Below are positions 9,927-21,350 of a stretch of DNA of 64,000 nucleotides, one piece after another. Position 1 is the stretch's first letter. Each line of letters begins with the position of its first letter. Source of the stretch: Pseudopyrenochaeta lycopersici (lineage: Eukaryota; Ascomycota; Dothideomycetes; Pleosporales; Pseudopyrenochaetaceae). Both the position numbers and the translations under genes were made by a program. Location of the stretch: assembly GCA_003313425.1 (NCBI GenBank), contig NHZP01000007.1, positions 1,240,001 through 1,304,000 of the forward strand, read 5' to 3'. A model generated the notes under the pieces. The model was not told where the DNA came from, did no database searches, and saw only the letters and a program-made list of their open reading frames with translations.

Positions 9927-11333
9927 GGCTGCGTTGATGTCCGCATCGAACAGCTAAGAATCAAATTTACACTTAATTGTCATTCTAACACTCTGCAATG
10001 ACTCTATAAAGAACGTCAGTGTACCATTTGCGCGAGTGCGTCAGCAAGCATTCGTTGATGGGAGCCCTCATACCTGGTATTGTCATCCTTCATGCAAGTA
10101 AGCTGACTCGATCACGTTCATGTACCTGAAATTGTCCTAAGTCTAAATCACAAGCAAGACCGATTGCTCAATGATGCATGGCTGCCTAACCATAATCGTG
10201 TTGTTGATTTCTCGACTCTCTCCAACCTCACTATCAGCCATCTGTTTCCCGGAGGTTTCAATCACTAGAAACACTCTCGTTGTATATATCTGTAGTCTTG
10301 AAATATTAGAGTGAGCAAGTTGGTATGTGCAAGTTGCAATGTCTTCGCAAGTTGATATGAGACTTGCGGCTACTAAGTATTCTGCTCATTATTGCCATCC
10401 TTCAAGTCCCCATTAACCTTAACTTCATAAGGGTTCAATGCCGTGAGCGGGGATTTGAAAGACTCCGGGGCATAAAAACGCGTCTCGAATTCCAGTATCC
10501 TTCTATATATTATCGATGAGCTGGGCTCTAACACTAAGAAGGCAATTTTGGCGACAAGACTGTTGATTACTACCGTACGGTCGCTGGTTAGATCTGATCA
10601 ACTACATTACTTAAGCCGAACGATTCCTTACCTTAAGTTGCGCAGATGATGATCAGAAAGCTGTCCACAAATATCAGGCAGTCTCCAGCCATCACGCAAC
10701 TCACAGCATACCATTACCCTTTGGTTAAATTTCATCAAGTATTGAATATTGCAACCAAGCATGGGGCACTATAGCGGTGTGCTTCATTCTGGGGTATTCT
10801 GGTATGCTACGCATTATTTGCGAAGTAGATCTAAAACTGGTGATTAAAGACAGCTGTTTCCACGTCAGAAAATGGAAACGTGTTCCGTAGCCTAGTGAGA
10901 AAACGCGGTGTGTGTCCAAGTCTTCTATGTCATTTGCCACTTTGCTAATGCTCCCTCTCGCCAAACCTACTCTCCACTTGAAGACGTGCAGAAAGAGACT
11001 GACACGTGCATTGAACCGTTGCTCGGAACAAAAGCGGGGAAATAGCTAATCCAGTCGGTGCATTCTCCGTACTCCTAGCACTAACTCAAAATCCCTGGTA
11101 AAACGCCGGCAGCGAACGCCTCAAAGTTTAGATCTGTCAGGACGCCACTATGGCGGTGCTCTAGAGCATGAGAAACTTCTAGGCTCACTAAACGAGAATC
11201 AACCGGTTCAAGAATGAAGAGATCTACTGAGACTTCATGGGCGCATCGTACCATATTTCTCAACCCCTTCAGTGGGACTTTGTTACCATTCGTTCCATTT
11301 CATAGGCCCCTGGTTGCCCCGTTACTCAGTAAA
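9927..11333. other. Intergenic region, no gene recognised
   Basis: About 1.4 kb between the nitroreductase start and the membrane-protein start. Short frames only. GC content is lower than in neighbouring genes. Confidence 0.5.
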
Positions 11334-12828
11334 ATGAAGCACATCACGGCCCTGTGGCTGATGAGCACGTTCGTTGCTCAAGCTGTACCAGTGCCAGAAT
11401 CGAGGCAGAGATTTGGTATTCGAGATGAACCTCTTCGCATGGACGTGGGCGAGCCCGCTAAGGACCGTACAATCTTCACAATGTTATCATTATTTTGCAT
11501 GATGATACTTTCACTACTACTCGGTATGAGATTATTCTTTATTCTCCCATTTATTTGCCAGTCAAAGCACTCAGTGCCTGGTAACGCACGGCGCAGCCGG
11601 ATATTGCTCGATGTACTTGCATTTTCAATTGCCAAGGACAGGCCGCTTGCCTTGCTTTGAGAGACTCACGATGGTGCTTGCATATCAAAGATCTAACACT
11701 GGCTTTAGGGTCTCGTTTCAGAAAACTTCGATGCAGCATTTTTATGAAGCGTAATATCACGTCTATTTTGGTCCTCGCACTCAATATTCTGGTCCTTATG
11801 TTCGTCATGATATCCGCTGTCATGGTAGCAGGACAAGGACTATACAATTACGCGCTATGTTTTGCCGGAACGTGGGTATGCCTGATGTTTTATACTTCTA
11901 CCAAGGCCGTCATGTAAGCCTGTGCCCCGATTCACCGATTGATGTTGTTCTGACGAAGTGGTAGCTACATTTTCCTTGTAGAACGTATTCACGTTGTGCG
12001 CGCACCGTTTGTGAACAGGAGAAAGGACAAGATATACCTCTGCTGCATGACCATGGTCATAGTAATGTACAGCGCAGTCACTATCAACTCATACATCAAC
12101 AACGTCACAGAGATGCGCGAGTCAGATGGTCGATGCCATTTTGGAATTCGTGGTATTGTCTCGATTCCTTTTACGGTTGTCAACTTCTTCACCGACTTGG
12201 TACTTACGGGTGTTTTTTTCTACCTCCTTCGACCGGTTGTCCAGATTCCTGGCCTATCTATTATGTCTGGCATACTGAAAAGTAAAACGAATACAAAGAG
12301 CCTCCAAGCACCAAAGTCCAAGAATGAGACGGCTGTCCAGCGGAACATTAGAGTTCTGTTGTGGAAAAGCATAATTGGGAGCTTGTTGATTGAGATACCG
12401 ATGGCAGCCAACATGATTCAGTTCGTTGTTACTCGAGGAGAAGAACTAGGGATGTTATGCCTCATGCTGTGCTTGCTCGATGGTAAGCCCTCGTCCCCGA
12501 ATTTGAGCAGGATGCTGTACTCACGAATCCAGTTTTTTGGGACGCTCTCGTAATCCACTGGCTCACTTCCGGATCCTCAAGCACAGCAGCAGAGAAAAGC
12601 TTGTTACGATCGTCCAAACTTTCCCGCGAACAAGAGCTCATTCGAACTCGAAATGGTATTCGAGTTAATGAAGACCCCCAAAAAGAGATTACGAGCCCTA
12701 TTCCCCACACAACTCAAGAGCCGCGAACGGGATATGCCGGGGCACCCGACTTGGTGCGTGATTCGGGCAAAGACACCGCAGCGACGTTCATGATGACTGT
12801 GCCTAAACACGACGCAACGAAGGTGTAG
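11334..12828 (+). CDS. Multi-pass integral membrane protein of unknown function
   Basis: Four exons, 11334-11523, 11637-11913, 11965-12482 and 12533-12828, with phase-consistent introns of 113, 51 and 50 nt, give 426 residues. The first 17 residues look like a signal peptide (ALWLMSTFVAQAVP). About six or seven hydrophobic segments follow, roughly at residues 48-68, 95-120, 125-150, 168-190, 205-235, 280-305 and 315-335. The join of exons 2 and 3 gives KAVIYIFLVERIHVVRAPF, a motif I recall from an uncharacterised family of fungal seven-helix proteins. The C-terminal 90 residues are polar and probably cytoplasmic. The topology allows a receptor-like role but nothing shows a ligand or G-protein contact. 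Exon 1 to 2 is the least certain join. Confidence 0.65.
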
Positions 12829-12962
12829 TTTATACACAGTCAAAGTTCAGATTTCAATCAAATTCCATGGTCGGTCGTACGAGACTAATGGTTTTGTGTA
12901 CACCTCCTTGGCCACACTCTACCAGATAAAAGTCCACAACTTCAGTTGCTGGAGGTCGTCTG

Positions 12963-14247
12963 TCAATACCCAGACTTGCCCGGTACAATCTTGTAGCAGG
13001 GTCCACTCTTCCCGAACATCTTCTGCAAATCACCAGCGATGACATCGGGTCTTTCCCAGGCAGCAAAATGACCTCCTTTGTCGTTATGGGACTCTTGCAC
13101 AACTGGGCCTGTGCACTCGTTAGCATAACTGGTTTCCAAGGAGAGCCGAAACAAGCTACTTTCCTAAAGTTCTTCCCCAGACTCTGGGGACGACACTCAG
13201 CTCTTTCGGGAAATAGGCTAATGCTAACTTCACACGATCGACCCACTGGGCTGCACGGTCTCTGTTTGGGACCTGTTCTGTGGGGTTGTGCTGCGCTTCG
13301 TAATAGATCCTCACATGTGCATTGGGCCCCGCAGTACTGAACCAGTAGATACTGATCCATGTCAAGATCTCATCATCTGTCCAAGGGTACTCGTCTGTCC
13401 AGTCAACCAGCTTCTCGTAGATCCAGGCAAGCAGCGTTACGGGGCTGTCGGCAAAAGCATAAGAAATGGTCTGGGGCTTCGTCGCTTGTAAGATGCGATA
13501 TGCTTGACCTTGGTTGATAAACCAGTCTGATCGCTTGATGCCATCCAATTCGGCCTTTGTGTATGGAGTCAAGGCATGCTGGAGAGCTAAAGTTGGCTGA
13601 GAGGCAAACGCTGGCGGTGAGGCGCGAATCATGTTAATATGGCTAGCGAGAACGTGATCCGGGTAGAGGACGCCCATCACACGAGTAATATAATAGCCCC
13701 AATCTCCTCCTTGAGTTGTGTACTTGTCATAACCAAGGTCCTGCATTAGGCGATGACAGGTCTCTGCGTATTGCGACAGCGCGAATCCAGGTTTAGTTAT
13801 TCTCTGACTGAACCCGAAATTTGGCAGCGAGGGCGCCACGATATGGAAGGAGGGCTTTCCCTCCTTTTCGCCGGTTTCAAGAAGTGGAAGCAGTTTTGTA
13901 ACTTCGACGAAGGAGCCTGGCCATCCGTGGCTGAAAAGTAGAGGTATTGCATTTGGGTTCGAGCTCTTTTTCCATAAGAAGTGGACATCGATATCACCGA
14001 AACCATTAACCGCGACTTTCTTCCTGAAATTCGGGAGCTCGTTGAGTTTCGCTTCGGCTTTACGCCAGTCGAAGCCAGATTCCCAGTGCTTTGCCAAGCG
14101 TTTCACGTCCGATAAAGGCGAACCGTAAGGCCATTGGTCTTGAGTGTCGAGTTCATCCGGGTAGTCTGCGTCTGACAATTTTCTCTTCAGTCTCTCCAGT
14201 GCCGAGTCGGGAATGGAGATAGTGTATGGCGAAGGTTGCGAGGCCAT
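12963..14247 (-). CDS. Epoxide hydrolase, microsomal (EHN) type; final junction out of frame
   Basis: Alpha/beta-hydrolase converting epoxides to diols. Exon 1 (14247-13160) gives the EHN N-terminal domain ([17 protein letters not shown]), the oxyanion HGWPGS, and the nucleophile GGDWG at about residue 180. It also gives the cap tyrosine region and WGRTLG near residue 360. Exon 2 (13108-12963) holds the rest expected directly after it, [17 protein letters not shown], with the catalytic His in GGHFA, and stops TGA at 12963. The 51-nt intron between them has donor GTAGCT, a perfect branch GCTAAC and acceptor GCACAG. Yet the exon phases do not match: the sum is one base over a multiple of three. 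So the protein either truncates near residue 363 without its catalytic His, or an indel or unusual splice is involved. Normal family length is about 400. Confidence 0.8.
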
Positions 14248-14933
14248 TGTGTAAGGAGACGTAAACGGAGATGGTAAAGAAAAAGAAATTAGGAGAATGA
14301 GGTGAAACTGTAGGATTTGAGACGCAAATTAAGTATTGCCTGTTGCAAGTTGTTGGATGTGTCGAATGATGTCAACTCTTGTGATGCTGTCATTCCAGTG
14401 CCACGACACCCCTCATTCGCATTTCAAAGCAACCCCGACAGGTTGAAATATTATTACCGCCTTAACACCGCCAGGCTCCTCTACAATGAAAGCCTCCTGG
14501 ACCCACATTTAAGTCAAGTACGTCGTCAACATACTGCGTTGTGAGTTGGCCACCGAGAAAGATAACGCATCTTCGAGGAGGCGCAGTTGGCAATGATAGG
14601 TCCATTGATTCTCTGCGCGAAGGTATGCGTCCACAATTCGAAAAGTCATATTGAGCCAGATGCAACATGATATGAAGGTCAGTGATGCATTGGTGGTTGT
14701 TTAGCGGGGGACGTACAGGGAGCGTTCGGGAGATGGTCTGTGCTCATCACCGAGTTGAACATTCATTTTGGGGAACGAACATGTGCCAGTCTGATGTCGT
14801 CAACGCCCTCCTCTTGCGGACCATGCATTGCTTGCTCTGGCACATATTGGTAGGAGCGGACTACGTGGATCAATAGTCAGAATTTATTGTTGTTTCGCGC
14901 CTTCGCCTGAGGTGAGCAGGCGCATCTCATACC
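14248..14933. other. Divergent intergenic region, epoxide hydrolase / rhomboid
   Basis: About 690 bp holding the promoters of both neighbours. No convincing ORF and no clear TATA element. Confidence 0.5.
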
Positions 14934-16828
14934 ATGGCCCTCCTCCGACCGACGTGCGCTGCACTCACGCGGCGGCTATGTACCATACAACCGCTCTCTG
15001 AGCTCGTCTCACGATCTTCCACACTATCTCTACTACAATCACACCAAAGGTCACGACTACCATACCGATCCTTCTCCCAAACGCCGCGCTTCTCCGCCAA
15101 AGTCTTAGATGCGCCCAACGCTACGAATCCAAAGCATCCTAAACGCACAGTTCGGATCGGACAGTTACCCGAGGGTCGAGTCGATGACGGAACGATTCAG
15201 CGCATATTCGGACGACGATTGTCATCCTCAGACGGCAACAATGTCTTACGCATATTGCACCACCGCCGCACAGCTGGCTCGCTTGCCGACTATGGCGTAG
15301 ACAATCTGGGCAAGCAATACACACACGTGAACCGTGATTTGGCTGTCAAAGGCTTAGAGTGGTTAAGAGAGAAGTACCCAATAGACGAAGCGCGAGCAGC
15401 ACAGGAATGGGCAGAAAAGGAAGCAAATCGGATATCATACGAGCTATGGCTAGCGGACCCGGAGACGGAGTCAAAATACAAAGATCCCGCTCGTGCATTC
15501 CGCGAGCAAATGGAGAGGGAAGAGCAAGAACGGCAACAACAAGAGCTTGATGACCAGAAAATTGGTATTCTGCACGTTGGAAAGTCACAGTTTGAGCGCA
15601 ACATTGAGGAGAAACGGAAGCAGCGTTTGGAAGAAATCACAAGGATAGCAGAAGAGAAAGAAGCGCGGGAGAAGGATATGGAAGTGAAGCTCGCGACTGG
15701 AGAATGGGTACGGACGCCGACTGGCACCCAGCTCATGAAGCCGGGACAAACAACGTATGTCGACGTTTTTGGGCGGGAACAAGTCAGTCGGCGCAAAGAG
15801 GAGATGGAAAAATATTCTCAAGCCTCTACTGCAACGGTGGCAAAGACGCCTGAGGAGCTGCTGGCAGAGACAACATTGGTGAGCCGCCATTTGACTACCT
15901 CCTGCACACCCATCTCCACGTCAATCCATTTTACAGCTCGTAATAAGCTAGAGTCTAACATTGCCAATAGGCCCAGCGTCTCTACCCAATGTCCGCCTTC
16001 GTCCTCCTTGTCGTTCTCGCTTCCTACGGCTTCGCACATTACTACCTTCCTCCGTCCCCTAGCTATAGAGTCTTCCCTGACCTCTCGCTTACAACTGCTA
16101 CTATGGCCACCCTCGTGGCTCTGAACGTAACAGTTGCGATAGCATGGCGAATCATGCCGCTCTGGCCTCTCATGACACGGTATTTCATGCACGTTCCAGG
16201 ATATCCGCGCGCCGTACAGGCGGTCGGCAATGTGTTCAGCCATGTGCAATACGAGCATTTACTGACGAATATGATGATGCTTTGCCTCATCGGTCCTGTA
16301 TGTCATGACCTCGTTGGCCGTGGCACATTTCTCGGGACTTACATCTCCGCTGGCGCGGTTGGTACTCTGTTCAGCCTGTATTGGGCAAACATCGGCAGGG
16401 GAAACATTGCAGCGCACTCTGTTGGCGCCTCCGCAGCTATATGGGGCATTGCAGCTGTGTACTGTCTGCTTACAGACCAGGAAAAGATCAAAATTCCATT
16501 TTTCAAAGACAAGGAAGTTGCGTTCTGGCCGAAGATGCTGTTTGTAGCGTTTGTGCTGTTCGAGATACAGACGGCGTTAAGGAAGAAGATGACCACCATG
16601 GATCACGCAAGTCACTTTGGTGGAATGTTTGTTGGCATTAGCACTGCTGGGTACCTGCGAGCGACCGGTTTCCATGAGAAGAAACTTGGCCTTAGTAAAG
16701 AGGATGAGATTGCGGCAGATGCTGTGCAGATTAGAGCTGGCACGGATGGGAAGACGGTAGATGTTGGCGCCATCGCTGCACAGCAGGTCCAAGAAGTCAA
16801 AGACAGCCTGACGAGAGGGTCAAAATAG
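14934..16828 (+). CDS. PCP1: Mitochondrial rhomboid protease
   Basis: Intramembrane serine protease of the mitochondrial inner membrane; yeast Pcp1 cleaves Mgm1 and Ccp1. Two exons, 14934-15878 and 15971-16828 (92-nt intron, phase 0), give 600 residues. The N-terminus is an Arg/Ser-rich presequence. Residues 60-315 form a long matrix-side region with a charged, Glu/Lys/Arg-rich helical segment (about 150-250). From about 318 on there are six or seven hydrophobic segments. The active-site parts are visible: Asn in HLLTNMM, the Ser in HSVGASAAIWG and the His in DHASHFGGMF. The residue after the Ser is Ala instead of the usual Gly. The C-terminal 50 residues are polar. The polyglutamate-like N-terminal region is seen in filamentous fungi but is much larger than in yeast. 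Confidence 0.88.
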
Positions 16829-16950
16829 ATTCATGTGTAAGATCAAATGACACAGATGTGGCTCTTGTATAATAGATTTATAGGTGCACAGGCCTCGTGC
16901 GCTTGTGGATATCGTACTTCATTGTCGATAACTATACACATATTTCAACG

Positions 16951-18483
16951 TCAACTTGTACCCTGTACCTTCATCAAAACCCCCATATTCATACCTACTA
17001 TCAACTTCACCAAATCCCAATCCCCATTCTCACCCACGCAGTCCATGACCACAACACCCGTGCTGCCATCACCATGTTTCGCTCTTCCAATCCCAGCTAT
17101 CTCAGGCTCGCTCTTCCCATCAGCGCTGGTCTCATCGGGATGCCGCGTCGACGCTGCCGGCTGCTGCAAATGGTGCCCTGCACAAATCCACTCCTCCATC
17201 CCTCTATTCACAATCTTCGCAATGTTTTCCGGCCAACACGCCCTCTTCCAGAAGTTGCTGCCAGACAGGAAGTTGAGGTACAGCGGTCCTGGCGGCACGG
17301 GATTCGCAGCATCGGTATTGATGCCGGGGATGTGGTGCGTGCACTCTGCCGCGCGGACGAGATGTTCGTTGCAGTGCTGGATCTTGGTGGGGATGACGGT
17401 GGGGACAAGGACTTCGCAGAAATCTTGGAGGCAGAATGTAGATGCTTGTTGGGGGAAGAGTGCGTGGGTGGCATTGTATGGCCAGGCTGTTGCGTCGAGG
17501 CCGAACGGCTTGGATTCTGGTGCTGTGTTGTATCTGCGTACGAGGACCAGTTTACCGCGTACATCGCCTAGGTATGGGAGGGTGGAGCCGGTGTGCCATT
17601 TGGATGCGTGGGGTTTGATGTAGTGCTCTTCAAGGATGTGAGCGACGTGTTCGTCTGTTGCACTACCTACGCCTTCTCTTTTCAGAGATATAAGAACAGT
17701 CTCACTGGGATTTGCTTCCAAGAAGTCATAGCACATCTTCAAGACTGGTTCAAAGTATTTTGGCCCTGTGAGACTGACAGGAAAGGCGCCATGAACAAGG
17801 TAGAGGTCTTTCTTGGTCATGTCGGTAGCGTGCGTAGGTTGGACGCGTATATCGAGGAAGCGGATGCCATGTTCCAGCTGTGCTTTGACGTCGACAACTT
17901 GGCACCGAACAGAAGGCAGAGCACGGTAGTGGGTGTGTGAATTATGTGTACCCGGTATGCTGAGCGCTGAGAGTGGAAGAGTGTCTGGCAATACAGACAT
18001 CCATTGCTGGTCACTAAGAAGGTGGTTGGCGTGAATTGTGAGGTGTGGTGTTGGCTTTGAGGGATGGAAGAGGGCTCTATAGCTGGTTGATGGATTCGGT
18101 GACAATGCAGTAAATAGTTGTGTCGACTTTTGCGTGTACGAAGGATTGGTATCAACGCGGTGGCGTTCGTTTCCAGGCGCTTCAATTGTCAGACGAACTG
18201 TTGTACTTGATAGCGCGGAAGCGTTTTCGCCTTGCGATGCTCCTGGTTGGCTAAGAGTATAGCACTCGAACGGTTCCAGTGTAACATCCAGCTCTTGGTG
18301 ATTAAAGCTCTGAGCATGCTCGCCAAGCTGAGGTGACGTAGGAAGGGCAGATGCGTTATTTCTTGAGCCAAAAAAGTATACAATCGCCTTGGATTGTAGC
18401 GTATGTGGATCTTCGAACCGCTCAACTTGTTTTATGCGAATTTGGGTAGACGTCAAGTTTCGCACCGTCAATGGTGCAGCCAT
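16951..18483 (-). CDS. PI-PLC X-domain phosphodiesterase-like protein
   Basis: Single exon, 510 residues, starting at ATG 18483 (AAPLTVRNLTS); the open frame upstream has only a TTG. Residues about 1-150 resemble a beta-sandwich leader seen in fungal members. The PI-PLC X barrel follows, with the first catalytic His in SIPGTHNSHT (about residue 195) and the second in YLVHGAF (about 245). Other conserved words are RFLDIRV and VLISLKRE. This is the bacterial-like class lacking PH, EF-hand, Y and C2 domains; its substrate in fungi is unclear. There is no signal peptide or GPI tail. It converges with the rhomboid gene, with 122 bp between stops. Confidence 0.85.
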   Translation of the reverse strand: MAAPLTVRNLTSTQIRIKQVERFEDPHTLQSKAIVYFFGSRNNASALPTSPQLGEHAQSFNHQELDVTLEPFECYTLSQPGASQGENASALSSTTVRLTIEAPGNERHRVDTNPSYTQKSTQLFTALSPNPSTSYRALFHPSKPTPHLTIHANHLLSDQQWMSVLPDTLPLSALSIPGTHNSHTHYRALPSVRCQVVDVKAQLEHGIRFLDIRVQPTHATDMTKKDLYLVHGAFPVSLTGPKYFEPVLKMCYDFLEANPSETVLISLKREGVGSATDEHVAHILEEHYIKPHASKWHTGSTLPYLGDVRGKLVLVRRYNTAPESKPFGLDATAWPYNATHALFPQQASTFCLQDFCEVLVPTVIPTKIQHCNEHLVRAAECTHHIPGINTDAANPVPPGPLYLNFLSGSNFWKRACWPENIAKIVNRGMEEWICAGHHLQQPAASTRHPDETSADGKSEPEIAGIGRAKHGDGSTGVVVMDCVGENGDWDLVKLIVGMNMGVLMKVQGTS

Positions 18484-19322
18484 GACTAGGAGTTGCAGGT
18501 TTGTCTCTCGGATGAGGTGGGTAAATTCCAATGTCGCGCTCCGGATACAAAGAAGCCGTTCTTTGTGGTATCAGAGTAGACGATGTACATGAGCCTACAG
18601 GTCAGGACTTGGTCGTTTTAAGCCCGCAGCGTTTTTGGATCGTGAAGTACATGAGTCTGTTGCAGAAGAAATTTCTTTTCCTACGTCAAAAACCACCGCA
18701 TTTAGGGCAGGACTCAACCGCCATTGATTAGGGAGGTCTGATCTCAAAATCCTGGACGCGAGTAACAGAGCAATTAAGGCCGCGTCGTCAGCATTGGTCG
18801 AACCGTGCGCCGAGGCGACGCTAGCTTGGGAAGACGCGGCCTGAACACGACGATGCTGTTGGTTCCGCTCACGAATGTCTTTGCCATTCAGTACAGCCCC
18901 CCAGTTTCAGTTTGGTCTTCCGAATGGCATTGGCACATTTTAAGTAGCACTATCTTTGAGCATAGCTTTTGAGATGAAATGGCTGTGATATCAAGAATCA
19001 ACATGAAATGAAGGTCTGGTCACGGTGCAAGAATCGGTGGTAGACGAACAATATCAATTGCAAGCAGTTGTTGGCTCACTATCCCGCGTCTATAAAAAGG
19101 GCCCCAAAAGCACCAAATCTGCTTTCACTAGGGGTCTGCCTGGGTATCATGCAGCTAACACGGTCGAAAATGCATGTCCAAGAATATAAATACTACGCGA
19201 ACAGTGAACCTATCCTTCTCCTGTAAAAGCAAACGCCATGTATGCAACCATTCCACGTTGCTTCAGTGGGACCCGTTTGAAGAGATATATACCTGCAACA
19301 CCGGAAATGCGTAGACATAAGG
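18484..19322. other. Intergenic region upstream of the PI-PLC gene
   Basis: About 840 bp containing the PI-PLC promoter and the sirtuin 3' region. Nothing else is recognised. Confidence 0.5.
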
Positions 19323-21350
19323 CTAATGCAAGAGATTCGCCATATTGTGAGGGATCGGACCGGTCGGACTTTCGATCTGGTGTCGCTGTGAGCTGGCAGT
19401 CGACGGGCGAGACTCGCTTGTCGGAGACGATGGAAAGCGATACTCGGTTTCTTCCCGCAATTGCTCGCTAGGCGTGCGAGGCTTGACTGGCGTAAAGCTC
19501 TCCATGAGTGGACGCTTTGGTGACTGATTGGTACGTTGATCAGCGTCAGAAAGTGGCAGCATGACAAAGCCAGGCTTTATCCTCGTGACCTTTGCCCCCT
19601 TCTTCGGAGTCGTCGGATTCCGCCTCTTTTCAACATGAATGACGTCGTTGACGTTCTCCTTGGGCGTTGATTGTAGATTGGGATTGAGCTTTGATTCGAT
19701 GATCGTGAGAGAAGGGTCGGAAGCCTTGGCCAATGGCTTTCCCACGGGCTTTGCTGAAGACTTCTTCGCTTTGAACACGGTATTGATACCGGTAGTTTCT
19801 TTCTTGACCTCTTTCTTGACCTTGGTCTTGTTTGTTGTCGCCTTCTTTGGCTGCGCCTTGAGCTTTCTCACCGGTGGCTTCGAAGCAACCTTCCCAAAGA
19901 GATCCATTTGAGCATCCGATTTCCGCTTCGTACCCTTCTTCGACGGTGTAGATGGATCCTGCGTCATCATAGACTGAGGACGCATATGCGGACTTTGACC
20001 GGGTGTTAAATGGCCGGCACTTCGAATGACACAAGTTTTCCTAGGAGTGCCAATAACAACCTCTGCTTTTTGCTTCTCCTTGACCTTGCTCAGGTCTTCG
20101 TCTGTAACCAACTTGTAATCCATAGGATCATCCCATCTCCGCATGTTCGCATGGCGTGCAACCTCATCGCAAGGGCCCTTGACCACCAGGTCCCATATAT
20201 CTTCAAGGTCTTTGCCCATAGGTTCTGGGTCGTTGTTGAGCCAGACTGTGACGCCGTCCCGTCGATCTTTCACAATGTTACACATTTCACGGGCTATTCT
20301 CCGTACGCCGGGAACCTTCAGGGTAGTACCAGCAACAATGACAGCGTCCGGCCGCATGCGCATGTCATATGTTGCACATGAACCAATTGATTCGTCGTCT
20401 GGGTTGTGTTCGTTATACAATACCATACGAGGGCGGAGTCGCCCAATACCGTGGCTTCGCTTGTCTGCAACTTGACGGATCGTGTCATTCTCAACACAAC
20501 TTGGGCATGGCGGTGGAGTAGGGCCATTAAACATGTCTGCATCGAAAGGAGAAAGAGCATGACATTTCGAGCAGACCATGTAATCAAGTCCTCCATGCAC
20601 TTGGACCGTTCTGGGCCAAGGGCCTTTCTTTGGTAACGGTACTTGGGTGCTGAGTGGGGAAAGCGACGTATCGATACCATCGACATTCTGAGTATACAAG
20701 CGCATCAGGCGTCCTTCCTGGGCGAGGGTTGCAAGGAGGTGGTGGAAAGCAGTGGGCTCCGCAGACTTTGTGTGTTGGGATAGAGTGCGTACCATGTCGT
20801 GGAATGTTGAAGTAGATGAGTCATCTTGATATACAGAGGCATCGAACAGGTCTTTACCAGAGGATTTGAGCTTATGCTCCTTTTTGAGCGAGTTGAACAA
20901 GCCAGTAGCAGATCGGAAGTCGGGGATGCCTGCCGACACCGATATGCCGGCACCCGCTATGACGACAATTTTCCGCTTCTTGTGCAGAACCCTCAGTAAG
21001 CGCTGCAGCTGCGGTAGCTCCTCCTCAGCGACATGTGCTTTGGAGAGGTCAAGATATTCGGCTGTGCGCTCTTTGGGGTCTACAGTCTTCCTTCTCTTGC
21101 GTGGGCGCTGGTCGTCATCGTTGCTGGAAGGTGGAGAGGGCATATCTTCAGGCGCAGGAGACGTCTTGGCGGAGGAACGTCGTGAGGACGACGGTGATAT
21201 GTATGCGCGCTGTTGGAGAGACGGGCAGGTGATGCCCGCTGGGGGTGTGGGCGAACGAGAGAGAAAGGAGACTTCGGAATCGGAGACATCAGAGCAAGGC
21301 ACGGAGCTGAGAGGTGAGCTCGGCTCGTTGTCTAGCGTACAGTACTCCAT
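19323..21350 (-). CDS. hst4: NAD-dependent histone deacetylase, HST3/HST4 type
   Basis: Nuclear sirtuin that in yeasts removes histone H3 K56 acetylation. 675 residues from ATG 21350; the frame upstream uses only GTG. Residues 1-110 are Ser/Pro-rich with a basic patch (RPRKRRK). The catalytic core spans about 120-430: GAGISVSAGIPDFRS, TQNVDGID, the catalytic His in VQVHGG, a zinc ribbon CSKC..CPSC, and GTTLKVPGVRR. The insert between the zinc cysteines and the large spacing fit the HST3/4 group. The C-terminal 240 residues are disordered, rich in Lys/Ser/Pro with several basic clusters (KKGTKRKS, KVKKEVKKE), likely nuclear targeting and regulation. It diverges from MED16. Confidence 0.92.
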   Translation of the reverse strand: MEYCTLDNEPSSPLSSVPCSDVSDSEVSFLSRSPTPPAGITCPSLQQRAYISPSSSRRSSAKTSPAPEDMPSPPSSNDDDQRPRKRRKTVDPKERTAEYLDLSKAHVAEEELPQLQRLLRVLHKKRKIVVIAGAGISVSAGIPDFRSATGLFNSLKKEHKLKSSGKDLFDASVYQDDSSTSTFHDMVRTLSQHTKSAEPTAFHHLLATLAQEGRLMRLYTQNVDGIDTSLSPLSTQVPLPKKGPWPRTVQVHGGLDYMVCSKCHALSPFDADMFNGPTPPPCPSCVENDTIRQVADKRSHGIGRLRPRMVLYNEHNPDDESIGSCATYDMRMRPDAVIVAGTTLKVPGVRRIAREMCNIVKDRRDGVTVWLNNDPEPMGKDLEDIWDLVVKGPCDEVARHANMRRWDDPMDYKLVTDEDLSKVKEKQKAEVVIGTPRKTCVIRSAGHLTPGQSPHMRPQSMMTQDPSTPSKKGTKRKSDAQMDLFGKVASKPPVRKLKAQPKKATTNKTKVKKEVKKETTGINTVFKAKKSSAKPVGKPLAKASDPSLTIIESKLNPNLQSTPKENVNDVIHVEKRRNPTTPKKGAKVTRIKPGFVMLPLSDADQRTNQSPKRPLMESFTPVKPRTPSEQLREETEYRFPSSPTSESRPSTASSQRHQIESPTGPIPHNMANLLH

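Noticed and set aside
10725..10964. 79-codon minus-strand ORF
   Set aside because: No recognisable content and no support from flanking splice sites.
15290..15796. 168-codon minus-strand Ser/Cys-rich ORF
   Set aside because: Antisense shadow of the Glu/Lys/Arg-rich region of the rhomboid protease.
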